Positions 1 through 7,217 of a stretch of 7,921 nucleotides of DNA are shown one piece after another (position 1 is the stretch's first letter; each line of letters opens with the position of its first letter). Source of the DNA: Lachnospiraceae bacterium (GTDB lineage: Bacteria > Bacillota > Clostridia > Lachnospirales > Lachnospiraceae); contig DPJQ01000044.1 of assembly GCA_003542935.1 (NCBI GenBank), positions 15,650 to 23,570 of the forward strand. The letters are read 5' to 3'. The position numbers were made by a program, and so were the translations under genes. The notes beneath the pieces are model-generated. The model worked only from the letters and a program-made list of their open reading frames with translations, did not search any database and was not told where the DNA came from.

Positions 1-1
1 G

Positions 2-1300
2 CATGAGCACCAGTCCCTGCTGTATAAAAACCGCCAGTTGGATTATCTGGATGATTACGGCAGGGCGAAGATCGGTCCGGTGCTGGAGCAGACGGCGGCC
101 TGTTTCCGGGAGTACAGGGCCTGCCGCAAGGCCCTTGAAGAGTATTCTATGGATGAGGAACAGAGGAAACGGGAAATTGATTTCCTTGAATATGAATTGA
201 ACGAGATCGAGGAGGCGGCCCTGCGGCCCGGCGAGGACGAGGAGCTGGAGGCGTCCTACCGCCGTATGTCCAACAGCCAGAGGATCGCGGCCACGCTGAA
301 TGAAATCTATGAGATGACAGACGGCGACAGCGATATGAGCGCGGGCACCATTCTGGGGCGGGCGGCCCAGAGCATTCAGGGGATCGTATCCTGCGACGAT
401 ACCTTGCAGCAGCTTGCCGATACCCTCGCCGATATCGACGGGATGCTGGGAGATTTCAACAGGGAGCTGTCGGATTACCTGTCGGATCTGACATTTTCCG
501 AGGAAGAGTTTTATTCCGTGTCGGAGCGGCTGGACCAGATCAACCATATTAAGTCAAAATATGGAAATTCTGTTGAAAAAATACAGGAATACGCCGGGAT
601 AAAGCAGCAGGAACTGGACAGACTGAACCATTATGAAGCGTGTAAAAAGGAACAGGAAGCCAAATTATCCGCATTGGAAAAGCAGCTTTCCGGCTTGTGT
701 GAAAAACTCTCGGGGCTTCGAAAAAAATGTGCGAAACAGTTTGAAAAGAAGTTGACGGAGCATCTGAAAGATCTGAATTTTGCGGACGTGCGTTTCCATA
801 TCCAATTTGAAGAGACGGGGCATTTTTCGGAAAAAGGGACGGACAGTATAGAATTCCAGATAGCGGCAAATCCCGGCGAGCCGGTCAGATCCCTGGCCGC
901 GGTGGCGTCCGGCGGCGAGTTGTCCCGGATCATGCTGGCGATCCGTACCCTCCTGGCGGAGCAGGACCACACCGAGACGCTGATCTTTGACGAGATCGAC
1001 ACCGGCATCAGCGGGCGGACAGCCCAGAAGGTATCGGAAAAAATGGCTCTGATCGCGGCCCACTGCCAGGTGATCTGTATCACACATCTGCCCCAGATCG
1101 CGTCCATGGCAGATTCCCATTTCGAGATCCGTAAGACGGTAGAGAAAGGTGTCACCCATACCGGCGTACACCGTCTGTCGGAGGAGGGCGCCTGCGAGGA
1201 ACTGGCCCGGATGCTGGGAGGAGCCGCGATTACCGACCGGGTGCTGGAGAATGCCGTTGAGATGAGGAAACTGGCAAGGCAGTTCAAAAATAAGAAGTGA
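2..1300 (+). CDS. recN: DNA repair ATPase RecN (C-terminal part, 5' cut by window edge)
   Basis: RecN is an SMC-like ATPase of the cytoplasm that acts early at DNA double-strand breaks. The reading frame is open from base 2, beginning HEHQSLL, which matches the conserved segment just after the N-terminal ATPase lobe. The TTG at 38 is therefore not the real start, and about 433 residues are visible of a usual 550-570. Next come long charged stretches rich in E, K, Q and L (about 150-770), fitting the coiled-coil arms. The C-terminal ATPase lobe follows: ABC signature SGGELSR at 908-928, Walker B LIFDEIDTG at 980-1006, and the H-loop ITHLPQIA from 1079. All key residues on this side are present. 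The gene ends in TGA and is followed three bases later by a strong hairpin. The family is certain; only the N-terminus is missing, because of the window boundary. Confidence 0.96.
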   Translation, partial: HEHQSLLYKNRQLDYLDDYGRAKIGPVLEQTAACFREYRACRKALEEYSMDEEQRKREIDFLEYELNEIEEAALRPGEDEELEASYRRMSNSQRIAATLNEIYEMTDGDSDMSAGTILGRAAQSIQGIVSCDDTLQQLADTLADIDGMLGDFNRELSDYLSDLTFSEEEFYSVSERLDQINHIKSKYGNSVEKIQEYAGIKQQELDRLNHYEACKKEQEAKLSALEKQLSGLCEKLSGLRKKCAKQFEKKLTEHLKDLNFADVRFHIQFEETGHFSEKGTDSIEFQIAANPGEPVRSLAAVASGGELSRIMLAIRTLLAEQDHTETLIFDEIDTGISGRTAQKVSEKMALIAAHCQVICITHLPQIASMADSHFEIRKTVEKGVTHTGVHRLSEEGACEELARMLGGAAITDRVLENAVEMRKLARQFKNKK

Positions 1301-1303
1301 TAT

Positions 1304-1338
1304 ATCGTGCGTCGGAGAAAGCCGGCGCACGATTTTGA
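1304..1338 (+). terminator. Rho-independent terminator after recN
   Basis: A 12-bp stem (1304-1315 with 1322-1333, one G-U pair) encloses a 6-base loop AGAAAG and is followed by TTTT (1333-1336). It begins three bases after the recN stop codon. The T tract is short, but the stem is long and GC-rich. Confidence 0.8.
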
Positions 1339-1429
1339 AAAAAATGTCAGATTCGGTCGGCTATTGGCAGTGCTGTCTGTAACTGTTAGTTTGAAATAAG
1401 TCCGACGATCACATACTAGAATCAGGCTG

Positions 1430-1461
1430 AGGATATAGAACAATGGTCTATATCCTTTTTT
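1430..1461 (+). terminator. Second rho-independent terminator between recN and spoIVB
   Basis: A perfect 10-bp stem (1430-1439 with 1447-1456) encloses a 7-base loop and is followed by six T residues (1456-1461). This is the strongest terminator in the window by shape. There is no gene between it and the first terminator at 1304-1338. It may be a back-up for recN, or it may end a short untranslated transcript starting between the two hairpins. Confidence 0.8.
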
Positions 1462-1488
1462 CATGCTGTTTTTATGGAACAGCCTGCG

Positions 1489-1511
1489 ACAGTTCGGCCT
1501 GTCTGAACTGT
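1489..1511. repeat. Small inverted repeat upstream of spoIVB
   Basis: ACAGTTC (1489-1495) and GAACTGT (1505-1511) form a perfect 7-bp inverted repeat with a 9-base spacer. It directly abuts the -10-like element TACAAT at 1512. It could be an operator or a short hairpin, but it also overlaps the right-hand copy of the GTAAC-type intergenic motif, so it may simply be part of that repeat. Confidence 0.4.
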
Positions 1512-1517
1512 TACAAT
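1509..1517 (+). promoter_or_regulatory. Possible extended -10 promoter for spoIVB
   Basis: TGTTACAAT fits an extended -10 element (TGn then TACAAT, 5 of 6 matches to TATAAT) and would put the transcript start near 1524, some 30 bases before spoIVB. No convincing -35 lies 16-18 bases upstream. In Bacillus spoIVB is read by forespore sigma factors (established for sigma-G, with some sigma-F input), so a vegetative-type promoter would be unexpected. Treat as a weak candidate. Confidence 0.25.
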
Positions 1518-1554
1518 AGCCTGAAAGATCGAAGAGCAGAAAGGATGTGATTCA

Positions 1555-2748
1555 ATGAAATACCGGTTGAGACGCGGGAAGCAGTTCTGCCTCCTGGCCT
1601 TTACTGGAGCAGGTATGCTCTTCTGGACATACCAGACGATTCTGGCATCCATCCCGGATAAACTCTATGTATACAGCGGGGAGAGCGGCGGGCTGGGGGA
1701 TGCGCTCTCACAGCCGCTTCTCACCTTCTCCGATACAGTGGAGACAGGAAATGGGGGATCTTATGCCATAGACGTATCTTTCGGACACGTGCTCCCCTTG
1801 AAAACAGTGAAGGTGGAGACACTGGATCGTCAGGAGCTGTGCGTGTCCGGTGAGGCGGTGGGTATCTATATGGAGACAGACGGCGTGATGATCATTGACG
1901 CCGGTACGCTCTACGATGACACGGGACTGGAGTGCTCTCCCGCGGAGCATATCGTAAAGCCGGGGGATTACATCAAAGAAATAGACGGTGAATCCGTATC
2001 TTCCAAGCAGGAGCTGATCAGCCGTCTGTCAGAAAACCATGGAGAAGCACTCACTTTGTCGGTGCTTCGCAACGGCGAGCCACTTGAGTATTCCCTGACA
2101 CCCCAATTGACGGAGGACGGTACCTACAAGCTGGGGATATGGGTGCGCGACAATCTGCAGGGTGTGGGGACATTGACCTTCGTGACCGAAGACGGATGCT
2201 TTGGAGCACTGGGCCATGGGATCAGCGACATGGATACAGGGAAAATGCTGGATCTGTCCCGGGGGCTGCTGTATAAAGCTCATATTCTGGATGTATCCAA
2301 AGGTTCGGTGGGAAATCCCGGAGAGCTGAAAGGGAGCATTTATTATAATGAAGAAAATCTCCTTGGGGCCATTGAGCAGAATGAGCCCTGCGGAATTTTC
2401 GGCCATGTGGATACCTCAGAGGAATCGGGGCCGACAGTGCCGGTGACACTGAAGCAGGATATTGAACTTGGCGAGGCCAGTATTCTCTGCGATATCGGCG
2501 ACGGCGTGGAGGAATTCGGTGTGGAGATCCAGGAGATCAGCCTGAATCAGAAGGAGGTCAATAAAAGTTTTATCATCCATGTCACGGATCCGAAACTTCT
2601 TGAAGCCACCGGCGGTATCGTCCAGGGCATGTCCGGTGCACCGATCCTCCAGAACGGCAGCCTGGTGGGCGCCGTCACCCATGTCTTTGTCAACGACCCG
2701 ACAAAAGGGTACGGGATATTTATTGAGAATATGCTGGAGCACGATTAA
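1555..2748 (+). CDS. spoIVB: SpoIVB serine protease (stage IV sporulation, peptidase family S55)
   Basis: SpoIVB is made in the forespore, moves to the space between the two spore membranes and, in Bacillus, cleaves SpoIVFA to trigger pro-sigma-K processing. The 397-residue product has a basic N-terminus and one hydrophobic segment (about residues 9-31) that serves as signal or anchor. A PDZ domain follows (about 95-185, with VKPGDYIKEIDGESV). The S55 peptidase domain is C-terminal. The catalytic residues appear intact: His221 in GHGISD, Asp345 in VTDPKLL and Ser360 in QGMSGAPI. The Asp-Ser spacing of 15 equals that of the Bacillus enzyme (Asp363, Ser378). The start is supported by AAAGGA at 1540-1545, 9 bases before ATG. 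Two terminators separate it from recN, so it is probably transcribed separately. spo0A, a frequent next gene, is not downstream here. Confidence 0.95.
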   Translation: MKYRLRRGKQFCLLAFTGAGMLFWTYQTILASIPDKLYVYSGESGGLGDALSQPLLTFSDTVETGNGGSYAIDVSFGHVLPLKTVKVETLDRQELCVSGEAVGIYMETDGVMIIDAGTLYDDTGLECSPAEHIVKPGDYIKEIDGESVSSKQELISRLSENHGEALTLSVLRNGEPLEYSLTPQLTEDGTYKLGIWVRDNLQGVGTLTFVTEDGCFGALGHGISDMDTGKMLDLSRGLLYKAHILDVSKGSVGNPGELKGSIYYNEENLLGAIEQNEPCGIFGHVDTSEESGPTVPVTLKQDIELGEASILCDIGDGVEEFGVEIQEISLNQKEVNKSFIIHVTDPKLLEATGGIVQGMSGAPILQNGSLVGAVTHVFVNDPTKGYGIFIENMLEHD

Positions 2749-2861
2749 ACCTTCATGCGCCGCGTGGACGCTCCACCATAATTGAAAGAGGAAACTGACA
2801 CATTGGGCGGGCTTTTGAATGTAAGAGAACGCCAGGCGATTCAGAGGTAATGCAGTTAAAA

Positions 2862-2896
2862 GGGGCTGTGCAGAGAACGCACAGCTCTCTTGTATT
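2862..2896 (+). terminator. Probable terminator after spoIVB
   Basis: A stem of about 10 bp (2862-2871 with 2879-2888, two G-U pairs) encloses a 7-base loop AGAGAAC and is followed by a T-rich but interrupted tail (CTCTTGTATT). It lies about 110 bases after the spoIVB stop and before the promoter of the next gene. The weak T tract lowers confidence. Confidence 0.55.
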
Positions 2897-2935
2897 GTCG
2901 GATTATGGTTTACGTGATAAATTTTCTGAAAACGA

Positions 2936-2965
2936 TTGAAGGACAGCAGCCTGATAAAGTATAAT
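2936..2965 (+). promoter_or_regulatory. Vegetative (sigma-A type) promoter of the LRR surface protein gene
   Basis: TTGAAG (2936-2941) and a perfect TATAAT (2960-2965) are 18 bases apart. The predicted start of transcription near 2972 gives a leader of about 45 bases, containing a strong ribosome site AGGAGGG (3003-3009) eight bases before the ATG at 3018. This site pairing is a main reason for placing the gene start at 3018 and not at the internal ATG 3180. Confidence 0.65.
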
Positions 2966-3719
2966 GCCAATAAGTAATAATTTTTTATATTGTGGAAATT
3001 TCAGGAGGGAAAGAAAGATGAGAAAGAAAAAAGGAGTAATGGCATTATTGTTATCGTTATTCCTGATAGCGACGGACATTCCGGGATTTAATTTAGAAGT
3101 GCAGGCATCGGAGACTTACTAGTCGGGAGATTGGGAATATTCGATAGAAAACGATGGGACGATATTTCTTAGAAAATACATGGGCGACAGTGCGGACGTC
3201 ACAATCCCTGAGGTTCTTGATGGAAAAAAAGTGAGTAGCTGTGCATATGGCCTATGCAGGGGCAAAGACAGCCTGCGGCATGCAACGGTTTCGGCGGGCA
3301 TGTGGTCGGGAGGTGAGATGTTTTCCGGCTGTACGAATCTAAGGAGCGTCGATATAGCAGAGGGTGTGACAGAGATTGGAACCGGAGATTTCATGGATTG
3401 CAGTAGCCTGGAACGGGTGGCGATTCCGGATAGTGTAAATAGAATTTGTGGTTCTGCATTTAAAGGCTGTAAGAATCTGAAAGATGTAACGCTTCCGAAA
3501 AGCTTACATGTTATCGCGCTGGAGGCGTTTGAAGGTTGTAGCAGTATTGTGAATATAGTGATTCCGGAGAAAAAGGAAGGGGATCAATACGAGGATATAC
3601 GTATTGGCTGGGATGTATTTAAAGATTGCAGCAGTCTGAAAAGTATCCGACTCTCTAAATCTGTAACAGAATTTGAAACGGATTTTTACGGCTGCGACAG
3701 CCTGACGAGTATCGTAGTG

Positions 3720-4595
3720 GATCCGGAAAATGAGACATATGACAGCAGGAACGGCTGTAACGCAGTAATTCATACAGCGGCGAACTATATGGTCGCCGCC
3801 TGTCAGACGACAGTCATCCCGGGTGATGTGACAGGAGTCTCTGGGTTTAGTGGTTGTAAGGGAATAACGGAGATCACGATTCCAAACGGCGTAACACGGA
3901 TCGGCGATTTTGCGGACTGCAGCAATTTAAAGAGTATTTATCTTCCTGACAGCGTAACAAATATGGAAGGCGCTGTCTTTATGGGCTGCAGCAGCCTGAT
4001 AAGCGTTCGCCTTCCCAAAGGCATAACAGAAATGAATGGGACATTCAAAGACTGCAGCAGCCTGGAAAGTATCGAGATACCGGAGAGCGTAACAGAGATA
4101 GGAAATGATACTTTTACGGGTTGTAGCAGTTTAAGGAGCATTTTTATTCCGAAAAATGTAACTTCGATTCCAGGTAATATATTTGCAGGATGCAGCAGTT
4201 TAGAGAGTATCAGAGTGAGTGATGAAAATAAGACTTATGACAGCAGAAATAACTGCAATGCCCTTATAAACACAAAGTATTTGTTGCTTATAGCCGGCTG
4301 TAACGGAACGAAGATACCGGAGGGAATAGTAAGAATTGCGGAGGAAGCCTTTGAGGGCAGCGGTATAGAAAGGGTATATATACCGAAAAGTGTGACGCAG
4401 ATCGGACATGATACAGGTGGACTGATAGCCGCCTATGAGAGCCAGATGGTATTTGCAGACTGCGCGAACTTAAAAGAGATTGTAGTAGACAGCGGAAATA
4501 CTGTATATGACAGCAGGGGAAACTGTAACGCCATAATTAAGACAGAAGAAGATGCACTGATGCTCGGATGCAGTGAAACAAAGATACCGGAGGGA
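3720..4595 (+). repeat. Three copies of a Cys-Asn-Ala (YDSRxxCNA) insert module inside the LRR array
   Basis: A longer module replaces a standard 22-23 residue LRR unit at 3720-3824, 4218-4325 and 4488-4595. Each copy has an N-rich lead, then YDSRNGCNAVI, YDSRNNCNALI or YDSRGNCNAII, and ends in a Cys followed by TVIPG or TKIPEG. The second and third copies share the DNA AAGATACCGGAGGGAATA at their ends. Such modules recur in BspA-family proteins. They divide the array into blocks and are possible sites for recombination within the gene. Confidence 0.8.
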
Positions 4596-5210
4596 ATAAA
4601 AGCGGTTAGAGAGGGAGCATTTTTGGGTTGCAGTGCCCTTGAAAGTATTACTATACCAGATAGTGTGACGAAGATATATCATTTTTCGTTTGAGAACTGT
4701 ACCAGCCTGGAGAGCATCCGAATCCCGTCGGGCGTAGAGAGAATCGGGAATAGAGCGTTCTACAACTGCCGCGGTCTAAAAGACGTCGTGATACCGGGAA
4801 ATGCAGGGATTGAACGGTCGGCATTCCAATGCGACGCAGATGAAGAAGGCGGCGTGGAATTTATCCCGGATCTGGTGATTCACAGCCACAGAGGAACGTG
4901 GGCGGAGAAATTTGCGAACAATAACGGAATCACATTTGAGGAAATCAAGGATGACGATTCGTCTCCGAATAACCCGGAAAAAATCGACATCTCAGAGGCG
5001 GCCATATCTCTGGAAAACAATAATTACGTTTATGATGGAAAGGCCAAGACTCCGGCGGTCACCGTAATCATGAATGGAAAGGTATTAGTCTGCAATACGG
5101 ATTACACGGTCTCCTACAGCAACAACATTCGGCCTGGAAAGGCGAAAGCGACGGCCACAGGAAAGGGCAATTATAAGGGCAGTGTGTCGATGACATTTAA
5201 CATTACCGAT

Positions 5211-5276
5211 CAGGACGACAATACCAATCAGGACAACAATACCAGTCCGGACGATATTACCAGTCCGGACGGAACG
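5211..5276 (+). repeat. Imperfect 18-base tandem repeat encoding the linker
   Basis: Three and a half units start at 5211, 5229, 5247 and 5265 and encode QDDNTN, QDNNTS, PDDITS and PDGT. They form the hydrophilic linker between the Ig-like and Big_2-like domains. The units are a multiple of three bases, so gain or loss of a unit would keep the frame. Confidence 0.75.
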
Positions 5277-5801
5277 AAACCGGGTATTATCTGTAATAAG
5301 AAGACCTACAGCGTGGCGTACGGGGCAAAGCCGTTCAAGCTGGACGTGAAAGCAGATAAAAAACCGGCTTACAAGAGTTCTTCGAGTAAGATCGCCTCGG
5401 TAGATAAAAACGGAAAGGTGACGATCAAGGGAACGGGAATCGCTTACATCACTGTCAAAGCGGATTCCGATTCTGTGAAGATCACGATCAAAGTCAGTCC
5501 GAAAAAACCGGCGGTGAAATCCGTAAACGTATCCAAGGGGAAGAAGCTGACGGTGAAATGGGCTAAGGATAAACGGTCGAGCGGATACCAGATACAGATT
5601 TGCACGGATAAAAAGTTTAAAAAGGGCGTCAAAAGCGCAGGGAACCTCAAGGCATCTAAGACAACAGTTACCTTTAAAAAGCTGAAAGCGGGAAAGAAAT
5701 ATTATGTCCGAATGCGCGGCTATAAGAAAGTTGGAAAGACGATGCTCTACAGTAAATGGAGCAGTGTGAAACAGAGTGGCAAAGTGAAAAAGTGATATTC
5801 T

Positions 5802-5975
5802 GTAACGATTCAGCACAGGTCGAAGCATTTACTGCCAAGACCGTAAGAACATGATTCAGGTGTGCAAAAGTCTTCACTTCGTTCACCGCAGTGCTGCCCC
5901 AGAACGCACAGAACTTATCTGGCGCAGATGGCAGCGTGCGGGCTTAAGTAAATGGTATTGGTACTGAACAGTTAC
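5802..5975. repeat. Intergenic segment before thiD with inverted GTAAC-type ends
   Basis: The left end GTAACGATTCAGCAC (5802-5816) and the reverse complement of the right end GTACTGAACAGTTAC (5961-5975) agree at 12 of 15 positions. The 174-base segment starts seven bases after the LRR stop and ends about 36 bases before thiD. No gene, clear terminator or riboswitch is visible in it. The same motif family occurs at both ends of 1379-1514. It may be a miniature inverted-repeat element or a binding-site pair; no target-site duplication could be confirmed. Confidence 0.4.
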
Positions 5976-6010
5976 AAAAATTTTGTATTGTGGAGAGGGA
6001 TGGTGAGTGA

Positions 6011-6817
6011 ATGAAAACCGTATTATCCATTGCCGGAACGGATCCCAGCGGGGGCGCCGGGATCCAGGCTGATTTAAAGACAATGACCATGAATGGAGTC
6101 TATGCCATGAGCGCGATCACAGCACTGGTGGCCCAGAACACCACCGGTGTAAAGAAAATTGTGGAGACAACGCCGGAATTTCTCGGACAGCAGATCGATG
6201 CGGTGTTTGAGGATATTCCGCCGGATGCAGTGAAGGTCGGCATGGTTGCCTCCTGCGGGCTGATCGAGACCATCGCGGAGCGGCTGCATTTTTATCAGGC
6301 AGAAAATATTGTGGTCGATCCCGTGATGGTGGCCACCAGCGGTGACCGGCTGATCACGGAGGAAGCAGTGGATACCCTGAAGAACCGTCTGCTTCCTCTG
6401 GCAACTGTTGTTACGCCCAACATCCCGGAGGCGGAGATCCTCTCCGGCATGGCTATCCGCAGCGAAAAAGATATTGAGGCGGCAGCCAGGCGCATCGGTG
6501 ATGCTTACGGCTGTGCCGTTCTGCTCAAGGGAGGGCACAATATCCATGATGCCAACGATTTTCTGTACGGGAAAGGGGGAAGCCAGTGGTTCTATGGAAC
6601 CCGCATTGACAATCCCAATACTCATGGCACCGGCTGCACCCTGTCCAGCGCCATAGCGGCTAACCTGGCGAAGGGATTTGATCTGCCCGTATCCGTGCAG
6701 CGGTCAAAGGATTATCTCTCCGGTGCGCTGGGGGCCATGCTGGATCTGGGACGGGGCCGGGGACCCATGCAGCACAATTTCAACCTGACAGGTGAATATG
6801 CCCGGGAGACAATGTAG
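6011..6817 (+). CDS. thiD: Hydroxymethylpyrimidine / phosphomethylpyrimidine kinase
   Basis: ThiD phosphorylates 4-amino-5-hydroxymethyl-2-methylpyrimidine and then its monophosphate, giving the pyrimidine half of thiamine in the cytoplasm. The 268-residue product has the usual length of this ribokinase-superfamily enzyme. The N-terminal substrate-binding region reads GTDPSGGAGIQADLK (residues 9-23). The C-terminal ATP/anion-hole motif is HGTGC at residues 205-209, followed by TLSSAIAANLA, with Cys209 at the position of the bacterial HMP-kinase catalytic cysteine. The ATG is preceded by GGAGAGG (5992-5998), a rather long 12 bases away, with GGTGAG closer. The gene stands alone: no other thi gene and no TPP riboswitch is visible. 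It ends in TAG, showing that TAG acts as a normal stop here. A pyridoxal-kinase side activity, known for some relatives, cannot be excluded. Confidence 0.93.
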   Translation: MKTVLSIAGTDPSGGAGIQADLKTMTMNGVYAMSAITALVAQNTTGVKKIVETTPEFLGQQIDAVFEDIPPDAVKVGMVASCGLIETIAERLHFYQAENIVVDPVMVATSGDRLITEEAVDTLKNRLLPLATVVTPNIPEAEILSGMAIRSEKDIEAAARRIGDAYGCAVLLKGGHNIHDANDFLYGKGGSQWFYGTRIDNPNTHGTGCTLSSAIAANLAKGFDLPVSVQRSKDYLSGALGAMLDLGRGRGPMQHNFNLTGEYARETM

Positions 6818-6837
6818 TTGAGAGAGGAGGTTTTACA

Positions 6838-6941
6838 ATGAAGCCAGAATAAGAAATACGAGGGGAAAAGCAGGGGAATAGTTAGAACAGCTGAACCTTG
6901 ACTGTGAGCTGGCAAAACTACTCCGGCATTTTTCCCGGACC
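6838..6941 (+). pseudogene. Stub of an unrecognised gene after thiD, with strong ribosome site
   Basis: A very good ribosome site, GAGAGGAGG (6822-6830), stands seven bases before an ATG at 6838, but the frame reads only MKPE before TAA (6850-6852). If one base is restored near 6849, reading passes into the frame IRNTRGKAGE, meets a TAG at 6879-6881, and then continues LEQLNLDCELAKLLRHFS. This looks like the decayed N-terminus of a gene once coupled to thiD (20 bases after its stop). I do not recognise the family, and the right limit given is only where gene-like composition fades. A functional short leader peptide is the alternative. Confidence 0.35.
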
Positions 6942-7085
6942 TCATCCTACTGCTCAGGAAACTCCCAGATCCCCGCAGCCAAGGGTTATATCACTTACCC
7001 TGCTGTGGTGCTTCTCATGACCCGTATCCTGTCCTCTATATTTTACATTAGCATTTCTTGCGCACCATTTTTTGCTTTCTGGCAT
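6942..7085. other. Unassigned stretch between two gene remnants
   Basis: No intact gene is seen. On the minus strand the frame of the AAA ATPase remnant runs on through here to a stop at 6954-6956, but the residues no longer resemble that family (for example NANVKYRGQDTGHEKHHSR). The plus strand also stays open in one frame across much of it. The piece is probably foreign to both neighbours, brought next to them by deletion or insertion. Its origin is not recognised. Confidence 0.4.
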
Positions 7086-7217
7086 CAAATACTTTTTAAA
7101 TATGTTAAACAACAAGAATGATTTACCGCATCTTCGTATACCTGTAATAACCTTTATCATCCCATTATTTTTTCGCAGAATGAGCTGCTCAAGATAAATA
7201 TTCCTTTCAATTTCCAT
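7086..7217 (-). pseudogene. N-terminal remnant of an AAA-type ATP-binding protein (AAA_14/DUF4143-like)
   Basis: The first 44 codons from ATG at 7217-7215 read as the start of the AAA_14/DUF4143 ATPase family, often found in gut Clostridia and Bacteroidetes. They begin MEIERNIYLEQLI and contain NNGMIKVITGIRRCGKSFLL, where GIRRCGKS is the Walker A motif at residues 26-33. The full family is about 400-450 residues. Here the resemblance stops after FNIFKKYL (7086), and the frame ends in a stop at 6954-6956. Walker B, the rest of the ATPase core and the DUF4143 domain are missing. The expression signals survive: AAGGAG (7230-7225) seven bases before the ATG, and a promoter-like pair upstream. Loss of function is certain if this was the usual protein; the family call is by eye. 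Confidence 0.7.

Larger units (their letters stand above)
1379..1514. repeat. Intergenic segment bracketed by inverted GTAAC-type motifs
   Basis: The left end reads GTAACTGTTAG (1379-1389). The right end reads CTGAACTGTTAC (1503-1514), whose reverse complement is GTAACAGTTCAG, so the ends are imperfect inverted copies. The same motif pair brackets the 5802-5975 interval before thiD. Between the ends lie a hairpin terminator (1430-1461) and a small inverted repeat (1489-1511); no gene is visible. This could be a small non-autonomous mobile repeat or a shared regulatory motif. Four motif copies in one window are suggestive but not proof. Confidence 0.35.
3018..5795 (+). pseudogene. BspA-like leucine-rich-repeat surface protein, interrupted by an in-frame TAG
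   Basis: BspA-type proteins are secreted or cell-surface LRR proteins, usually linked to adhesion. With the interrupted codon counted, the product would have 925 residues. Residues 1-31 form a signal peptide (MRKKK, then a Leu-rich core, then VQA). Codon 35 is TAG (3120-3122); the same frame then continues SGDWEYSIENDGTI and runs unbroken to TGA at 5793-5795. About nineteen repeats of the type IPxSVTxIGxxAFxGCSSL fill residues 50-640. An Ig-like module (YDGKAKTPAVTV, DYTVSY, GNYKGS) covers about 657-730, followed by a D/N/T/S-rich linker (731-755), a Big_2-like domain (756-831) and a C-terminal fibronectin III domain (832-925). No LPXTG anchor is seen. The ORF starting at ATG 3180 lacks a signal peptide and ribosome site. 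The domains are certain; whether the TAG is real, suppressed or a sequencing error cannot be told. Confidence 0.88.

Noticed and set aside
1412..1418. CATACTA as a forespore sigma-F/G -10 element for spoIVB
   Set aside because: It matches the -10 consensus, but the TGAAA-type -35 is only about 14 bases away, and the strong terminator at 1430-1461 would stop the transcript before spoIVB.
631..1464. Long minus-strand ORFs opposite recN (up to 277 codons)
   Set aside because: They are antisense to an unmistakable recN frame, have no ribosome site or recognisable domain, and reflect the GC-biased third positions of recN.
2772..2785. Hairpin GTGGA-CGC-TCCAC after spoIVB as a terminator
   Set aside because: The 5-bp stem with a 3-base loop has no T tract and is too weak.
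3120..3122. TAG read as pyrrolysine or by general amber suppression
   Set aside because: thiD nearby ends with TAG, and nothing in the window suggests a pyrrolysine system; BspA-type proteins have no known role for it.
3180..3182. ATG at 3180 as the true start of the LRR protein
   Set aside because: No ribosome site precedes it, the product would lack a signal peptide, and the upstream codons in the same frame encode a family-typical N-terminus behind a strong ribosome site at 3003-3009.
5085..5828. 247-codon minus-strand ORF opposite the C-terminal domains of the LRR protein
   Set aside because: It is a shadow of the repetitive lysine-rich coding strand and has no family features.
5796..6010. 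TPP riboswitch upstream of thiD
   Set aside because: The conserved CTGAGA and the GAT/TAATACCAGCG-like parts of the thi box are not present in either strand of the gap.
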